Positions 39,986-39,996 of a DNA stretch of 39,996 nucleotides are shown here, piece after piece; positions within the stretch are counted from its first letter, which is position 1; the number at the start of each line of letters is the position of its first letter. The notes under the pieces were generated by a model. It did not search any database and had not been told where the DNA came from. It saw only the letters and a program-made list of their open reading frames with translations. The DNA is taken from NCBI GenBank assembly GCA_963933975.1, contig CAWVWE010000019.1, positions 1 through 39,996 of the forward strand, read 5' to 3'. A program made the position numbers and the translations under genes. Source of the DNA: UBA10364 sp905182675. Lineage in GTDB: Bacteria > Bacteroidota > Bacteroidia > Flavobacteriales > Schleiferiaceae.

Positions 39986-39996
39986 GGAAGAATTTT

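Overview
The window looks like a chromosomal segment of a marine-type Bacteroidota, most likely a Flavobacteriales/Cryomorphaceae relative. This rests on several secreted proteins with type IX secretion (T9SS) C-terminal sorting domains, SusC/FecA-type TonB receptors with CarboxypepD_reg-like domains, lipoproteins, a GWxTD protein, no clear Shine-Dalgarno sequences, and two tRNA promoters that match the Bacteroidota consensus (TTG, 19-20 nt, TAnnTTTG). The genus is not determined.

Left part (1-16.3 kb), mostly ordinary genome: tail of a VF530-type DNA-binding protein; T9SS protein; M49 dipeptidyl peptidase III lipoprotein; cytidine deaminase plus AMP nucleosidase (nucleotide salvage); a decayed TonB plug fragment; a sterol-desaturase-family hydroxylase; tRNA-Ser(GGA); a type-B T9SS giant-adhesin-like protein with an IgGFc-binding domain; a predicted papain-fold protein; a TonB receptor; a GWxTD/glycosyltransferase pair; tRNA-Ser(UGA).

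Middle part (16.3-28.8 kb), accessory: just after tRNA-Ser(UGA) lies about 3 kb of repeats, truncated reading frames, an ATP-grasp protein and an arsenate-reductase-like phosphatase. Then comes the most striking locus, eight tightly packed or overlapping genes on the + strand (about 19.2-28.8 kb): desaturase, HMG-CoA reductase fused to an aminoglycoside-phosphotransferase-like kinase, CarS-like CDP-archaeol synthase homologue, PEP-synthase/rifampin-phosphotransferase-like protein, UbiA-like prenyltransferase, SAM methyltransferase, PlsC-like acyltransferase and a second desaturase. Together they read like a dedicated pathway for an unusual lipid, possibly with isoprenoid and fatty-acyl parts. 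The product is inferred and not known.

Right part (28.8-40 kb): a YeiH-type transporter; a four-gene operon (DUF4856 lipoprotein, imelysin-like lipoprotein, HTTM/vitamin-K-dependent-carboxylase-like membrane protein, TonB receptor), probably for metal uptake; a pair of overlapping Crp-like regulators; a T9SS protein followed by a T9SS alpha/beta hydrolase. A 90-bp piece of one Crp gene is duplicated on the far side of the operon, so the operon sits between direct repeats. Two TAGAA-N3-TTCTA palindromes lie at the operon's promoter.
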